Shown piece by piece: positions 1 through 9,900 of a stretch of DNA of 64,000 bases; the first letter of the stretch is position 1; each line of letters starts with the position of its first letter. Both the position numbers and the translations under genes were made by a program. A model generated the notes under the pieces. It was not told the DNA's origin. It did not search any database and worked only from the letters and a program-made list of their open reading frames with translations. The DNA is from Carettochelys insculpta (lineage: Eukaryota > Chordata > Testudines > Carettochelyidae): the NCBI RefSeq assembly GCF_033958435.1, contig NC_134146.1:28046501-28110500 (forward strand), written 5' to 3'.

Positions 1-2329
1 TGAACATACTTTTAGAAGGATCTCCAATTAGATTTAAAAGCTTCAAGACATGAAGAAACCACCACATCCATCAAATGTCCATTATGAGTTTTAGATTCAG
101 TTTCCAACTGTTGGATGTTTGAATGCATTATGCTAGATTAAATAACCCTACATTATCAGAATTCTTCTCCCCAGGCCAATATGGAATCGCCTCTTAATGT
201 TTTCTTTGATAAACTAGATTGCTAAAGTTTTGGTTTGCCTCACATTCCCAAAAAAATAGTACTGAATCACTTGCTATATTTTTATTCATCTGAGAACAGA
301 ATATGGCCCAGCTTAATAGGCATTGTCAAAGATGACAGTGTCTTGGACGCAAGAACCTCACTGAAACCCATCACCCCGTCCTTTGTTTAAACATTTGACT
401 ATTTCGAACATTAAACATCTTAATAATATATAAAGTTCCTGATATGATTGTAAATTATTGATAGTTCAGTCCTGCATAGTTGTTTTAAAACCAAAAAGAC
501 AAGTGACACAATGTGTCTCATTCTGATCTTACACATTCCACACCAATCTACCGTCATTGGCTTCAAAGGAGTTACCCCAGTTGACCCCTGCATATGAGAT
601 TTAGATTCAGTGCCAGACACACGTTACTATACAAAGACAATTAAAATAAGTGATTTGATGTTTTTTATGAATCTGGTGCCCACCTTCTGTTTATATAGAG
701 TTGTGCTGTGACTTGGATTTAGGGATAGAGTAGAAATGCACTGGAGAAATTGTACCCCAGGAAGGCACAATCTCTGTGAGACAGGGCACTGGAACAATTT
801 TGTAGGGGAAGTGCTGAGAACTATTGAACCAAAGGGTAAACTCTGGTTACAATGGAAACCTCTTCAAGCCAGGAGGTGCTGCATCACCCCCTTCACTCCT
901 CCTTCCAGCACCTATGCTACAAGGTTGCTCCTTGAGCAGTCTGTATGCCTCCTTCACTGTTTTTTTTTTCCTGCTTGCTGCCGAGAGAGCATAGAAGTCT
1001 CTGTTATGAGATCTCCATATGCAAACTTACAAGAGATGGGGGTCTTACTTCCCACCCCCCCCAGAACAAGGACATCTCAAGGTCTAGCCCATGTGAATTC
1101 TACTTTCCAAAGCACATATTTAGGGAGAAACAACTAAAGAGAAGGGTACCAGATAAACAGCAGTTTCCAAAAATGTACAATTTGACTTTAGCTTAAAGGA
1201 TGCTTTTGGTAACCTGGGGCTTATTATGTGGCCCTTCTGATGTTATAATCACTGCAATGCAGTAGAACCTTGTTACTACACATTTCACTACCCCACCTAC
1301 ACCGTGCAAAAATATTGGCAGCCTTGCCCCACTTTTCAGCACTTTTGGTATCAAAGCTATAGGGAGATCTTGGAGAAATAACACAAGATACCCTGCAATA
1401 TATTAATTAGTATGTTATGAAGTGTTAGCATAATTAATTGAAGCTCAACTGTGGTTGTCAAATAAATTAACGAAGTATATTGTGGATGTGTTATCCTTGC
1501 ATTTTAAAGTTGACTTTGTTCACTCATTAATTCACAAAATTCAGTTGTGCATAATGGATCTTCCAGCCATTAGTGTGCAAGGGCAACACATTCTTCCTAA
1601 ACATGAGGAGGTGGGAGCACAAGGCTCTAGCCCCGACCAACCCAGAAGCTGAAGCCTGTCCAGGTACCCTGAACCTCTCCACATATGCGGGGGTAGAGAG
1701 AAGCCCATGTCTCCCACCTAGAACAGACGGAGTGTCTGGAGCTCCCCACAGCTGTTGGAGCTCCCTGGGTCATTCTTACCCAGGATGGACAGCTTCTAGC
1801 CTGGTCCAGACATGGATCACTAGGAGGAAGAAGGAGAGTATGGGACTTGCACAGGCAAAAGTGGATGGGTCTTTCAAAGAGTGGGAGGGTCTTGGACTCT
1901 TTTTTCCCCTCCTCCATTCCAGTGCTCCTGAGAAGATATCAGTGTTGTCATTGATTATTCCAATGCATACAGGAAATGTATCTAATACATTGACCATCAT
2001 GTTTCATAATTCATGGCTCTTTCAACAGAAAAAGCAAATGAGGGTCCTGCATTATGAAATGTCAAGAAAGCATATGAGGCATCATGCCAAACAAACAAAA
2101 ATCTTTATTGTGCGTAAAGAATACACACATGCAATTTTTATTTTTGTAGTAAACTGGTAAGAAGAATGTATTCCTTTAAGAGAAATATATTTGGATGGAA
2201 AATCCAGGTACTTTAGTCCCTGCCTTTACACATTGTATACATCACCATCTGCCCAAGCACTTGTTTTTGTTGCATGGAAAAAGCTTAGGGTCTGTAAAAC
2301 GTAGCTGGTGCCATTTAGGCACAACCTAT
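1..2329. other. Unassigned AT-rich sequence
   Basis: No gene, RNA or transposon recognised here. An open frame of about 195 codons at 1573-2160 (+) is the longest in the window. It has no domain I recognise, its composition changes abruptly from proline/serine-rich to basic, and overlapping open frames exist on the other strand, so I treat it as chance. Short homopolymers occur at about 960 (T) and 1057 (C). Confidence 0.5.
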
Positions 2330-2389
2330 GGTTATACCCCTTTGTATGCTGGCTATGGGTTGTGGTGCTGCCTCACCACTTGAGGCCCT

Positions 2390-2700
2390 GACTACTCACA
2401 GAGAGCGGGGGTTCCTCCTCTGCCTGCCTCTTCACCTAGGAGCCAAACGTGCTGGCTGCATCCAGGAGCAGCCTGAGGTAAGCATTGCCCAGAGCCCACA
2501 CCCCAAACTCCTTCTGCACCCCAACTCCCTGACCCATGTCAGAACCTCTTACCTCATCCTAACTGCCTCTGAGAGGTGGCACCCCAACCCTCTGCCCAGC
2601 CAAGAGACCCCCCACCCTTCTGCCAGAACTCTTCATTTCTGGCCCCACCCAAGAGCTCACACTCCCACCTGGAGTCCTCGCCCAACTTTCTTCCCCATTC
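2390..2700 (-). mobile_element. Fragment of non-autonomous hAT element (GC-rich body)
   Basis: A C-rich run with phrases such as CACCCCAACCCTCTGCCC and TTTCTGGCCCCACCC matches, from memory, the minus-strand body of an abundant turtle hAT family whose plus strand begins with a 'gtgggcaaact' terminus. Neither terminal inverted repeat is preserved here, so it is a truncated copy. The same C-rich style recurs inside the hAT element at 60507-61260. Open frames crossing it on both strands come from low-complexity C/G composition and are not genes. Confidence 0.5.
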
Positions 2701-2727
2701 AGGTGAAAGTGAGTGGTGGTGTGGGAT

Positions 2728-2770
2728 GGGGTGACCATATCTCCCTTTCCCATATATGGGAGAGGGGCCT
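2728..2770 (+). mobile_element. Left terminus of a 'GGTGACCA' DNA transposon
   Basis: The sequence GGGGTGACCATATCTCCC begins here. Its inverted counterpart, ending ATGGTCACCTTA, lies at about 4805-4822. Termini of the form (A)GGGTGACCA are known to me from short turtle DNA transposons. Either this is the left end of one element later split by the insertion at about 3196-4592, or it is a separate truncated copy. I see no target duplication. Confidence 0.4.
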
Positions 2771-2802
2771 ATGGGCAGGAAGGGTGGCTCCTCCAAGCCC
2801 CA

Positions 2803-3007
2803 GGCAGCCGGGAAGGAGGCAGCAGCTGCTGGCACTCCCCGAGAATCTGGGAAGGCAGCAGCCACTGGTGATCCCCCAGAGCCCCAGGGAAGCCGCAGCT
2901 GCTGGCCCTCCCTGGAGCCCCGGGTAAGTGACAGCCCCCAACATGCCTCAAGCTCTGGGGAAGCAACAGCTGCCCATGCACCTCCTGCTTCCCTGAGGCT
3001 CAGGGAA
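2803..3007 (+). repeat. Degenerate GC-rich minisatellite-like tract
   Basis: About five imperfect units of 35-47 bp follow one another, starting near 2803, 2852, 2890, 2925 and 2961. Each has a 'gggaAGsMRCAGCwGCT' core (for example GGGAAGCCGCAGCTGCTGG at 2887) followed by a C-rich half ending near CCCNGGG. Spacing and sequence vary, so it is an old tandem array or internally repeated transposon DNA. The tract encodes open frames on both strands only because of its composition. Confidence 0.55.
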
Positions 3008-3195
3008 GTGGGGAGTGCTGTGACAAGTCATTGTTTAAAGACAACAGGACAGCTTCCCCCGCCTTGACCCAAAGGTCTGTGTCGCACCAGAGAGGGGCCG
3101 AGTGCCTCCCAGTCCCAAGGACCCAGTTGCAGACCGCCCCAAGCCCAATGAGCTGAGAGCATGCTTACCCCTAGGAGTACGATTAGAGCTATGAC

Positions 3196-4592
3196 CTTCC
3201 CTGAACCCACCTGGCAGGAGGGAGCCGGCAGAGACGACTGAGACCCAAGAATGAGTTACAAACTATTTATTAAACATGTAACAGAGTTAATAAGGAAATA
3301 TAACAAATATAACAAAGTAGTAACAAAAAGTACCTTTATATGATATGAAACAGTATATGTATGTTTAACTTACAGCTATGTTTGTTGCATGGTGCTTTGT
3401 CAAAAAGCTCCTCTTGAATAAATGTAGTTTTTATTTTACCGCAAGCCAAAGTTGTTGGTTAGTTAAATATGCTGGGAGAGGAAATTGAGGCAATAAAAGG
3501 AAAGAAGGGAACACCCGGTGCCCAGACCTTCCTGTCAGTGATACCGGATGGGGAGACGAGCACGACCGCCTGCGATCCTTGCGCAGGTCGGCTGCAGCGA
3601 GGAGACCTCGTATTAAAGGGCACCTCGATAATGGGGGATAAGCGAGGGGCCAATAGGGAGTCCCTCTTAATAAAGAGATAAGGGAATGAGGGATGAAGAG
3701 ACTATAGGACTAGGGAGGCATTAGCCTTCACCCTGCTAAACGATGTATATTTATATGGGGCTTATAATAAGCTAATCTCAGGCCTGTTACTATAAATCAT
3801 TAAACAATAGGAAACACTAACAATACTAAATACTAAAATACTACCACTATAATTAAATGTGCCTATTGCCTGGGCAAAGGCCCGGCCTTGAAGGGTCAGG
3901 CCCTCCGGTCTTGCGAGGCCTTGTCAGGCCTCTCCACAGTGTAAGGGGTGCGGCCCCCTACTCCCCCACTGGGGGCCCCAAAACTCAGACAATGGCGCTT
4001 GTGTCTGTCTGGTTTGGTAGATAGGGTTTGTTACGTATCTTGAAGTCGGAGTGTTGGTCAAGTCCGGTGGATAAAGTCGTGTTTGATTGCGTTGTCCAGT
4101 CAGGTAAGTAAGTGCAGAGGCAGCGGAGGTGTCGATGCCGCAAGATGGCAGAGGCGGCGGGAGCGTTGATGCTGCTAGGCAGGCACTGCGGCAGCAGGTG
4201 GGCGCCACCGGTGATTCCTCAGGAGTTCTTCGCAAAGGTCTTCACCCTATGGGCCAGCCTAAGGGTCCAGCGGACGCAGCCGGAGCTGCCACGCTCCCCT
4301 ATGCGGTGCCACTGTTATGACAGCAAGCTCCCAGGGCCAAAGAACGCTGTGCGGGCCCTGCTTATATAGAGAAACTTCATGTATTATTCATGAGGCAAAT
4401 TTAAATATTCATGATTCTATTAGCATGTTTGTACAGTTCTCAATTAGGTCCGACTGGGCGTAGAAGCTTCCAGAAGGCTGGACTTTCGCCCAATCAGGAG
4501 CCAATATGTAAATACATGATCATGAATAATTCAGGTTACCGGGGAAACCAACTGACCCAAACTGACCGTTGGTGCTGCAACTGAATGGCAGC
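3196..4592 (-). mobile_element. CpG-rich retroelement- or LTR-like segment, minus orientation
   Basis: Read on the minus strand, this block has a CCAAT-type box (CCAAT on plus at 4481), a TATATAAGCAG box at 4359-4369, and a GC- and CpG-rich leader. After that leader come AT-rich sequence and AATAAA signals at about 3424-3429 and 3266-3272. A TGGCACCG motif about 45 bases past the TATA box, preceded by ATAACA, resembles an LTR end followed by a primer-binding site, but I cannot match it to a tRNA. The direct repeat CTATGAC occurs at 3189-3195 and 4593-4599 and could be a target duplication, although the ends then lack TG...CA. No gag or pol frame is present. CpG content is far above the surroundings, suggesting recent insertion or an unmethylated island. 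The alternative is a genuine gene promoter and first exon. Confidence 0.4.
4348..4369 (-). promoter_or_regulatory. TATA box and candidate start region
   Basis: On the minus strand TATATAAGCAG is followed at once by a GC-rich stretch beginning GGGCCCGCAC, the arrangement of a TATA-driven RNA polymerase II core promoter. It sits in the CpG-rich segment described for 3196-4592. A CCAAT-type sequence lies about 110 bases upstream. Activity is inferred, not shown. Confidence 0.4.
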
Positions 4593-4639
4593 CTATGACA
4601 ATTTAGATTTCTCATGTGCCTGCACTGATTTTATGTGGC

Positions 4640-4822
4640 CAAAGTCTTGTATCCCCTGCCCCACGGGGACGATTATGCCCAAGGGGTGGTAAAAATCCCT
4701 GATTGGGGGCGGGGGGCAGCACAAATACAGGACAATGAGTCCCTTTTAAAAATAAGTCACTGCCCTTTTGGTGTCCCAAATACAGGCCTATCTCGCCCAA
4801 TATGGGACAGATGGTCACCTTA
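4640..4822 (-). mobile_element. Right arm of a 'GGTGACCA' DNA transposon
   Basis: The block ends in ATGGTCACCTTA, the inverse of the terminus at 2728. Its body has repeated 'gggaca/tgtccc' style words (TGTCCCAAATACAGG, TATGGGACAG), typical of the turtle transposon with GGTGACCA ends. It may be the right half of an element whose left end is at 2728, interrupted by the retroelement-like segment, or an independent copy. Confidence 0.45.
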
Positions 4823-5617
4823 GCATAGGAGAGTGAGCAACGGAGAAAGTGGGGTTGGAGTGCACGGGGGTAGGGGGCACAGGGAAGGGGTCATTAGTTT
4901 TATGCTATTTCAAAGCTTTCAGTCCTATTTGTAGGAAACTAGTTACACAGGAGCAGCAGGTGCAGTTGCTCAGTTTGTGTTTCAGGTAAGTCATTTGGCA
5001 GCTATGAAAAAAAATGTTTTTGAAAACCTGAATTGGAAACTTCAAGTAAAAGAACTTCCAAACATTATTTTGAAAAATTGGTCTGCTATGTGCACACTGA
5101 TTCAGCTCAGGTGTATGTGATCTACATTTTTGTAAGTAATTAAAGAATTATCACTGAAGAGGGGGTATTTTTCCACTACCCACATATGAAGTGGGTAGCA
5201 GCCAATACAGATAGAGCACATTCCTAATTTTAATCTCGTGATCCCCCCACAATGCCACTTCAAGAGCTTCATTATAGCCTGTTATGCTCAGAGAGGAGAA
5301 CACATTTATAAAGGCATATTTCAAATTATCCATATCACTGAACCAGCTGAAAAATATGTACATGAGACAAAGTTTTCTCATGGCAGCCTGTATATATCAA
5401 AATCAGCTGAATGCACTTCAGACCTTGGTTGCACATGCCTGAATTGTTTTGTAAATAATATTTAGGGAAAAAAAGTCTCAATGAATGGAAACGAAGTTCA
5501 GTGATTACAGTGGTGGGGGAGTAAGTTCTGTGCAGTTTTCTGATAATTAATAATAAACCAGGTTGTTATAAATAATAACCAGAAGATATTTCGAAAATCT
5601 ATTTGACTGTAACCACG
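4823..5617. other. Unassigned sequence
   Basis: Mostly AT-rich, with a short G-rich patch near 4850-4890. I recognise no repeat family, RNA or exon. Confidence 0.4.
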
Positions 5618-6008
5618 TTAAGGCTACATCTACCCTAACCCCCTCCTTTCAAAAAGGGCATGGTAATGAGCGAGGTTGGAAGATGCTAATGAGGTGCTAT
5701 CATGAAGATGCAGCATCTCATTAGCATAATGACAGCCATTGAAAGGACCCCTTCCTCCCCCAGACTTCGATGCCCCTTCTTCCTGAAACCAAATGGGAAG
5801 AAGGGGCTTTTGAAGTCTGGGGGGTCTTTCTGAAAGGCCCCCATCTACATGGGTGGCATACGATTTGAAAGCAGCACTTTCAAATTGCCGCAGCCCATTA
5901 TGCTAATGAGTCCCTGCATATTCATGGTAGCGCCTGATTAGCATCTTCCGACCTTGCTCATTCCTGTGTCCCTTTCGAAACGAAGGGGCTAGTGTAGATG
6001 CGGCTTAA
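5618..6008. mobile_element. Palindromic MITE flanked by TTAA
   Basis: The left half (5622 onward, GGCTACATCTACCCTA) and the inverse of the right half (GCCGCATCTACACTA) pair along almost the whole length, with a centre near 5795. The unit would fold into one long hairpin. TTAA stands at both outer edges (5618-5621 and 6005-6008), consistent with a 4-bp target duplication as in piggyBac-like elements, or a 3-bp TTA/TAA as in Harbinger-like elements. No transposase is encoded, so it is non-autonomous. It ends two bases before the target duplication of the next element. Confidence 0.75.
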
Positions 6009-6018
6009 ATGTAATGGG

Positions 6019-6975
6019 CAGCGGCTGGCAACCTGCGGCTCCAGAGCTGTTCTTTAAGGAGCCACTTGCAACTTCAACCGCTGCTGCTACTGACTCCATG
6101 TGCGGCTCTGGAGGCGGCTGCCACTTAACGCCCACCATTAACACAGGTTTTAGGTTTTCTTTGTTTAAGTGGTGGCAGCCTTCAGAGCCACAAGTGGTGT
6201 CAGCAGTGGCAAGGAGCCCTGGAAGAGGAAGCCGGCAGGGCAGGGAGCTGCCCGCGTGCTTCATGCAGGAGAAGAAGAGCTGGAGGGAGGGTAAGCCAAG
6301 TCTGCCCTGCTGGAGTTGCACTAGGGAAGAGGAGGAGGCACCCAGGCATCTACCAGCTGGCAGAGGGAGGACGAGAGTGCTCTGCCACCTAGTCACACAG
6401 GAGCTGCTATCCAATGCAAAGAGCTGCTCGAACCTCCCGCCATGCTCAAACCAGCAGAAACGGGGCTGGACTGCATGGCTTGCTGCGGTTGTGTCGAGCC
6501 CAGGGGGCGCACCCAGCCCAGTGACTCTGTCTCACCTCGGGGCACTGCAGGGTGTCTGCCCCCACCCTGGGCTTTCAGCTTCTCCTAGCTGACATCAGTC
6601 ACTTCCTTTCAAACAGCCCTTAAAATAAACACTCAGGCAGCGGGGGGAGCAGTGGGAGAGTAGGTCGTCTCAGGCAGGTAAATCCTGGGGAGGGAGGTTG
6701 GGGCAGTTTGGGGGTAATGGGGGTTAAGCCTGGGAATAGGAGGAGGGGGATTTGGGGGCTGAAGCGGTAAAGCCTGGGGATAGGGATAACTTAATTTTCT
6801 CAGTAGCACAAATCATTATGTGTGTACTGCTCTTAAAATAGGAGTGACAAAAAGTATGGCTTGGTGTTATTTATTGAGGAATCATATTCATGTGCATTGC
6901 CACACTTGAAATATTGATTTTTGTAACTGAATTTGAAAAAAAGGCTCTTCTCGCTATTTTGGTTGCAGACCCCTG
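6019..6975. mobile_element. Non-autonomous hAT element, 957 bp
   Basis: The left end CAGCGGCTGGCAACC and the inverse of the right end CAGGGGTCTGCAACC match at 11 of 15 positions. The flanking octamers GTAATGGG (6011-6018) and GTGATAGG (6976-6983) agree at six of eight positions, as expected of an old 8-bp hAT target duplication. The body has 'ggctccagagc' and 'aaggctcttctcgctattttggttgc' style phrases (split here as AAGGCTCTTCTCGC and ATTTTGGTTGC) that I associate with abundant turtle hAT repeats. The open frames inside (for example 6014-6592) show no transposase similarity. Confidence 0.7.
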
Positions 6976-6983
6976 GTGATAGG

Positions 6984-9900
6984 GATTAAATCAACAGGAA
7001 TCTATAGAAATGGGTATTAAACTATTTTAAAAACTGACAAAATTTGAAGTGTTTCTATTAATTCTAGCTATTTTTAAAACAGCCAGTAATATTCGATAGT
7101 CAGGGTATAACTTTCTGTGTGAACAAAGAAAAGAACAGAAAGAAACCTTAGAGAGTTATCGCTTTCTGCCCAGATTGCATTGCCTTCATTTATTATCAGC
7201 TGCCCGTAGCTGTGGTGTCCTGTGTGCAGAAGTGAGAAGAACAAACTTTAGGAGCATAGCTTTAGGAAGTTACAGTCCTGACTCATTAAACTCGTATATC
7301 CCTTGCACTCTCTTGTGGCCAGCCTCTCTCCTTGCCCCGCCAGCAAGGGTTCAAACAGAAGAAAGGCTCCTTGTGTCTCATCACCTTAATTGCCTATCCT
7401 TGGCCAGATACAGTTGGCCCTATGTGTGCAAAGCTGGAATACCACAGTATGTCTAAGGCAGCCACGGAACTAAGGCTGCGTATTGGTAGACTCTTACCAG
7501 TGCATTATGTCTAATGAATAATTCCCTGGGCCTTGCTAGGGTTCCCGTGCTGCTACGAAACAATTTTCATTTTCACGTTATTCTCATTAAAAATAGACTG
7601 AGAATAATCAAGTGTGAGAAAGTCTGTTCCCTTAAGTAGCACCATTCTTGAGCTCTATTTGTACAGGAGATGGTCTGCACATAAGAATTTTTGTTTGTTT
7701 GGGGTGGGGGGATTTTACAAGGAATTTGGGCCTCCTGATCATCTGGCTGCCCTTCTACTCCAAGGAGGACTAAGTGGCAGAAACAGCATCAAAATATTAA
7801 CAATAGAATGTAACATGCAAAAGATGGCTGGCTACCAAGTGCAAGGAATACACCTTTCTTGAGGACAAATGGAAGAGAAAATAAATACAAAGACAAGCAC
7901 AAACAGGATTTGCACTATGCCTTAAGAAGCAGACTGGTTTCAAAGAACAGGAAAATCATGTTCAAGAAGACTTCCAAGCCACTTGCACGTTGTGAAGCCA
8001 CTGCTGTCTCAATCTGTGAACAGTGGATCAGAGCAGGCAGCGCAGTGAGCCCTGCAATACAACTAACAGCATTTCCAGGCACTCACGTCTCATTTGGTAA
8101 GCATATTTGCTAAATCACCATAAAAGCTTATGTGCAAATGGTCACCAGTATCCACTGCTGAAATATTATTTCTCATTAAAACTCTTATTGTTATTTCAGT
8201 TGCAAATATACAGAAATCCCAAGTGCCAGACATGCATTTGATTACTAAGCAGAGTCTGCATTTTCCCCTAGTTCTCTCTCAACCTGCTGAAGGGTAGGAT
8301 GTCTCCCTGCTGTACTGTGGCAGCCACTCAAATGTGCATATTAAAGAATTATCTTATCTTTAGTTGTGTAATGCTCCTCTTTTGTCATGGTCTAACTCTG
8401 AATACATGTTCAGTGTTAGACATGGCAAAAAGGGAGCATTACTTCAATACTGGTCACCTTTTTGGACTGAAATAAAATTAGTGTGTTCCTACTGAGAAGT
8501 ATATGACATTTCCATTAGCTGAGTGCAAAATATGCCCCCATTATACAGAGCATTAATGAAAGGAGAGTATTTAAAATATACAACTGTATAGAGTATTTAT
8601 AAATATCACTTTGCCTACACACTATGAATCAGATAATCTACAATGGGAGATATAAATAGGCTTTGCCATTTTCTGCAGATCTACAAAGCTTTTGTGTACC
8701 CCAGCTCCACTTTTTTCTGCTTGATTTTTACACAATGCATGATGCTTGGGGAAAGAGTAAAATTATACACTTCCAAGATTCAGAGACCAAAAACTAAGGA
8801 AGTGTGAGGAAAAAGTAGAACTGCCCCAAAGTGGACTTTTCTATGGAAAAATGTGAGATTTGGAAATTTGGATTTGTCCTAAACCAGGACAAAAGGTCAA
8901 TTTCAGATTTTTTCACGTGATGAAATAGAACTTTTTATACCTCATTAAAACGTTTTGGCAAGGTCAAATGTTTCTTGTTTTGGCACTGAGATTATTGACA
9001 TGAAACATTCAATAACAGAAATATCTCATCAAATATTTCATCAAAATCAATACAGTACTGCAGAACTTTCCAAATCAGCATTTTCCACAGAAAACTGTTG
9101 TCCCAGAAATTTTTTTTTAGCACCTGTAAGAAAATGTTTGTCTTTTTAGAATTCTAATAAGTTAGATGTGGTGTTCAAACCGTGCCCTCCCCACCCTTCC
9201 GCAACCCAAAAAGTGGTTACAGGGACAGTACTGATCCAAGGTGGTTTCACCCTTCCAGACCTGCTGAGAATGCTCCATCAGGAGAAATGTTTGAAAAGGG
9301 AGTAACTCGTCTCAGAAGAGGGAAGGAGGACAGACCTAGCCAGAAGGTTCCTGATAAGGATATCAGAGAAGCCTCTCTGGGGTAATAAGACTCTGTGCTG
9401 GGCCCATTTGAGGCCAGTGGTTTGGTTTCTGTTTTTTACTTTACACGAGATTGCAGGCTGCTGGAGAAAAAGCAAGCTGTAGGAAGTGACCCAGGGAAGG
9501 TAACTTGGAAGGTACCTTCTGGGGCCCAGAAACTGTTGAGCCCCCTAGGATCATGGGTCAGAGCTCAGTAGATTGGACAGGCCCTGGCTCCATACCAACT
9601 GCACCTGTGATTTAAAAGAGGGACTGGGTTGCAATATCTACCCGCAGGGAGTCAGCGCTAAGGATGCTAACCTCATCTGGCTCACGGAGGACTGTTACAA
9701 GATGCCTTCAGTGGAGGATTTTCCAGAAGCCACATTCCCTTCTGAGGCAGCTAGAATGACCTGTGTGTACCTGCTGTAGACTTCTCTATAGGTAAATCAG
9801 CATCAAACAATGAAGGTGAGGTAATGGAACTGTTGAGGTTAGTGCTACAGCAACATTCAGAGTAAGGTGGTAGGGAAACATTGACTGGTGAGGAGTGACT

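Noticed and set aside
1573..2160. Longest open frame (195 codons, plus strand)
   Set aside because: No domain, abrupt composition change, and comparable frames on the opposite strand; no promoter or splice context. Length is not exceptional for 64 kb.
2328..3067. Cluster of overlapping proline/glycine-rich frames on both strands
   Set aside because: Explained by a hAT fragment and a GC-rich tandem tract; frames exist because of low stop-codon density in GC-rich DNA.
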